A stretch of DNA of 13,366 bases from Verrucomicrobiota bacterium. GTDB taxonomy: Bacteria; Verrucomicrobiota; Verrucomicrobiia; Opitutales; UBA953. The translations under genes were made by a program, and so were the position numbers. The notes under the pieces are model-generated. The model was not told where the DNA came from. It saw only the letters and a list, made by a program, of their open reading frames with translations, and did not search any database. Of the stretch, positions 12,754 through 13,366 are shown piece after piece. Positions within the stretch are counted from its first letter, which is position 1, and every line of letters starts with the position of its first letter. The stretch lies in assembly GCA_004293385.1 (NCBI GenBank), contig RDYO01000022.1, positions 1-13,366 of the forward strand, in the 5' to 3' direction.

Positions 12754-13179
12754 ATGGCCCGCTCTTTCTCCAAGCCGAACCGGCTGCACGTGCTCAACGA
12801 GCTGAACGTGACGCCGATGCTCGATCTGTGCTTCGTGCTGCTGATCATCTTCATGATCGCGACGCCGGTGCTGGAGCAGACGACCGCCGTCAACCTGCCC
12901 AAGGCCGACAAGGGCGCCGGCAAGGCGCCGGACACGAAGGCCCAGCATCGTATCGTCAGCATCGACCGTAACGGCGGGCTTTCCCTCGGCGCCCGCCCGG
13001 TCACGACCGCCCAGCTCGAAGCCGAATTCGCCACCCTCGCGGCCCTGCCCGAGGCGGAGCAGCCGATCGTCCGCATCCGCGGCGACGGCGCGCTCTCCTA
13101 CCAGAAGATCATCGACGTGCTCTCCCTCGCCAAGGCCAAGGGCCTGACGAAGGCGGCGCTCGACACGGAGACGCGCTGA
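12754..13179 (+). CDS. tolR: TolR/ExbD-family proton-channel subunit
   Basis: This 141-residue protein is the partner of TolQ. It has a short cytoplasmic N-terminus, one transmembrane helix (about 23-42) and a periplasmic domain. The helix carries the essential proton-carrying Asp24 in NVTPMLDLCFVLLIIFMI, equivalent to Asp23 of E. coli TolR. The periplasmic part includes an LPKAD stretch, a conserved VSIDRNGGLSLG strand pair and an IRGDGALSYQKIIDVLSLAKAKG segment typical of ExbD/TolR, where the domain contacts the cell wall. ATG 12754 is 6 bp after the tolQ stop; there is no Shine-Dalgarno, so translational coupling is likely. The stop is 2 bp before the next start. The length equals E. coli TolR and ExbD (about 140). 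Confidence 0.9.
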   Translation: MARSFSKPNRLHVLNELNVTPMLDLCFVLLIIFMIATPVLEQTTAVNLPKADKGAGKAPDTKAQHRIVSIDRNGGLSLGARPVTTAQLEAEFATLAALPEAEQPIVRIRGDGALSYQKIIDVLSLAKAKGLTKAALDTETR

Positions 13180-13181
13180 GC

Positions 13182-13366
13182 ATGGCCGCTGAGGGCAAAG
13201 GATGGATCGGTTCCGTGGTGGTGCACCTCGGTCTCCTCGGCGCGGTCATCGGTTTCTCCTGGTACGCCGCGCGTCAGGACAGCGAGAACCTCGAACCGGT
13301 CGATCCTCTGCTCATCGACCTCGCGGGCATCCCGGGCAAGCGTCCCGGTGAGATCGGCAAGGCGCC
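13182..13366 (+). CDS. TolA/TonB-like energy transducer (3' partial)
   Basis: Only the first 61 codons are in the window, and the frame is open to the end. After a short Gly/Lys-bearing N-terminus there is one hydrophobic helix (about residues 8-28, GWIGSVVVHLGLLGAVIGFSW), then a polar region with Asp/Glu and Pro (DPLLIDLAGIPGKRPGEIG), as expected for a protein anchored in the inner membrane that spans the periplasm. An HLGLL-type stretch in the anchor recalls the His-bearing SHLS helix of TonB/TolA, but the match is loose. ATG 13182 lies 2 bp after the tolR stop, the position of tolA in Tol-Pal operons. It is called from position and topology; the diagnostic C-terminal domain is outside the window. 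Confidence 0.65.
   Translation, partial: MAAEGKGWIGSVVVHLGLLGAVIGFSWYAARQDSENLEPVDPLLIDLAGIPGKRPGEIGKA

Overview
The window is a compact, high-GC stretch of bacterial chromosome with 13 protein-coding genes, two of them cut by the window ends. No RNA gene, IS element, phage gene or CRISPR array was seen. The gene set points to a Gram-negative (diderm) host: TolQ/TolR and a TonB/TolA-like anchor, a type II secretion or type IV pilus-like pseudopilin, and a Tat-exported TIM-barrel protein. The flavour (long U32 protein, dimeric all-alpha dUTPase, GspG-like pseudopilins, RR-signal xylose-isomerase-like protein) suggests Verrucomicrobiota, perhaps Opitutae. That placement is inference from family resemblance, not from a marker gene.

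Layout. 1-2275 (+): 3' part of an LtaS/MdoB-type phosphoglycerol or phosphoethanolamine transferase, overlapping a PAP2 membrane phosphatase; together they look like an envelope-lipid or glycan head-group module. 2259-3379 (-): dUTPase-like pyrophosphohydrolase followed by a pseudopilin. 3494-6925 (+): long U32 protein (RlhA-like RNA hydroxylation family), then a secreted sugar isomerase/epimerase-like protein. 6926-9815 (-): HAD phosphatase followed by the RecD2 helicase. 9904-10539 (+): an unrecognised multi-pass membrane protein with a His/Asp tail. 10546-11806 (-): an McsA-like zinc-finger/UVR protein followed by SurE. 11905-13366 (+): tolQ, tolR and the start of a TolA/TonB-like gene, the inner-membrane motor that energises outer-membrane maintenance or uptake.

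Packing is extreme. Every gap is about 115 bases or less, so no stretch over 300 bases lacks a gene. The three convergent pairs overlap by 17 bp, abut at 0 bp, or are 6 bp apart, and one plausible terminator lies inside the opposing gene. Almost no gene has a recognisable Shine-Dalgarno sequence. TTG-type -35-like hexamers recur 34 to 41 bases upstream of most transcript-leading start codons, which would give leaderless or nearly leaderless mRNAs. I see no dedicated new defence or mobile system. The most unusual items are the His-tailed membrane protein, the possible leaderless promoter architecture, the embedded terminator, and the sulfatase-fold/PAP2 pair.
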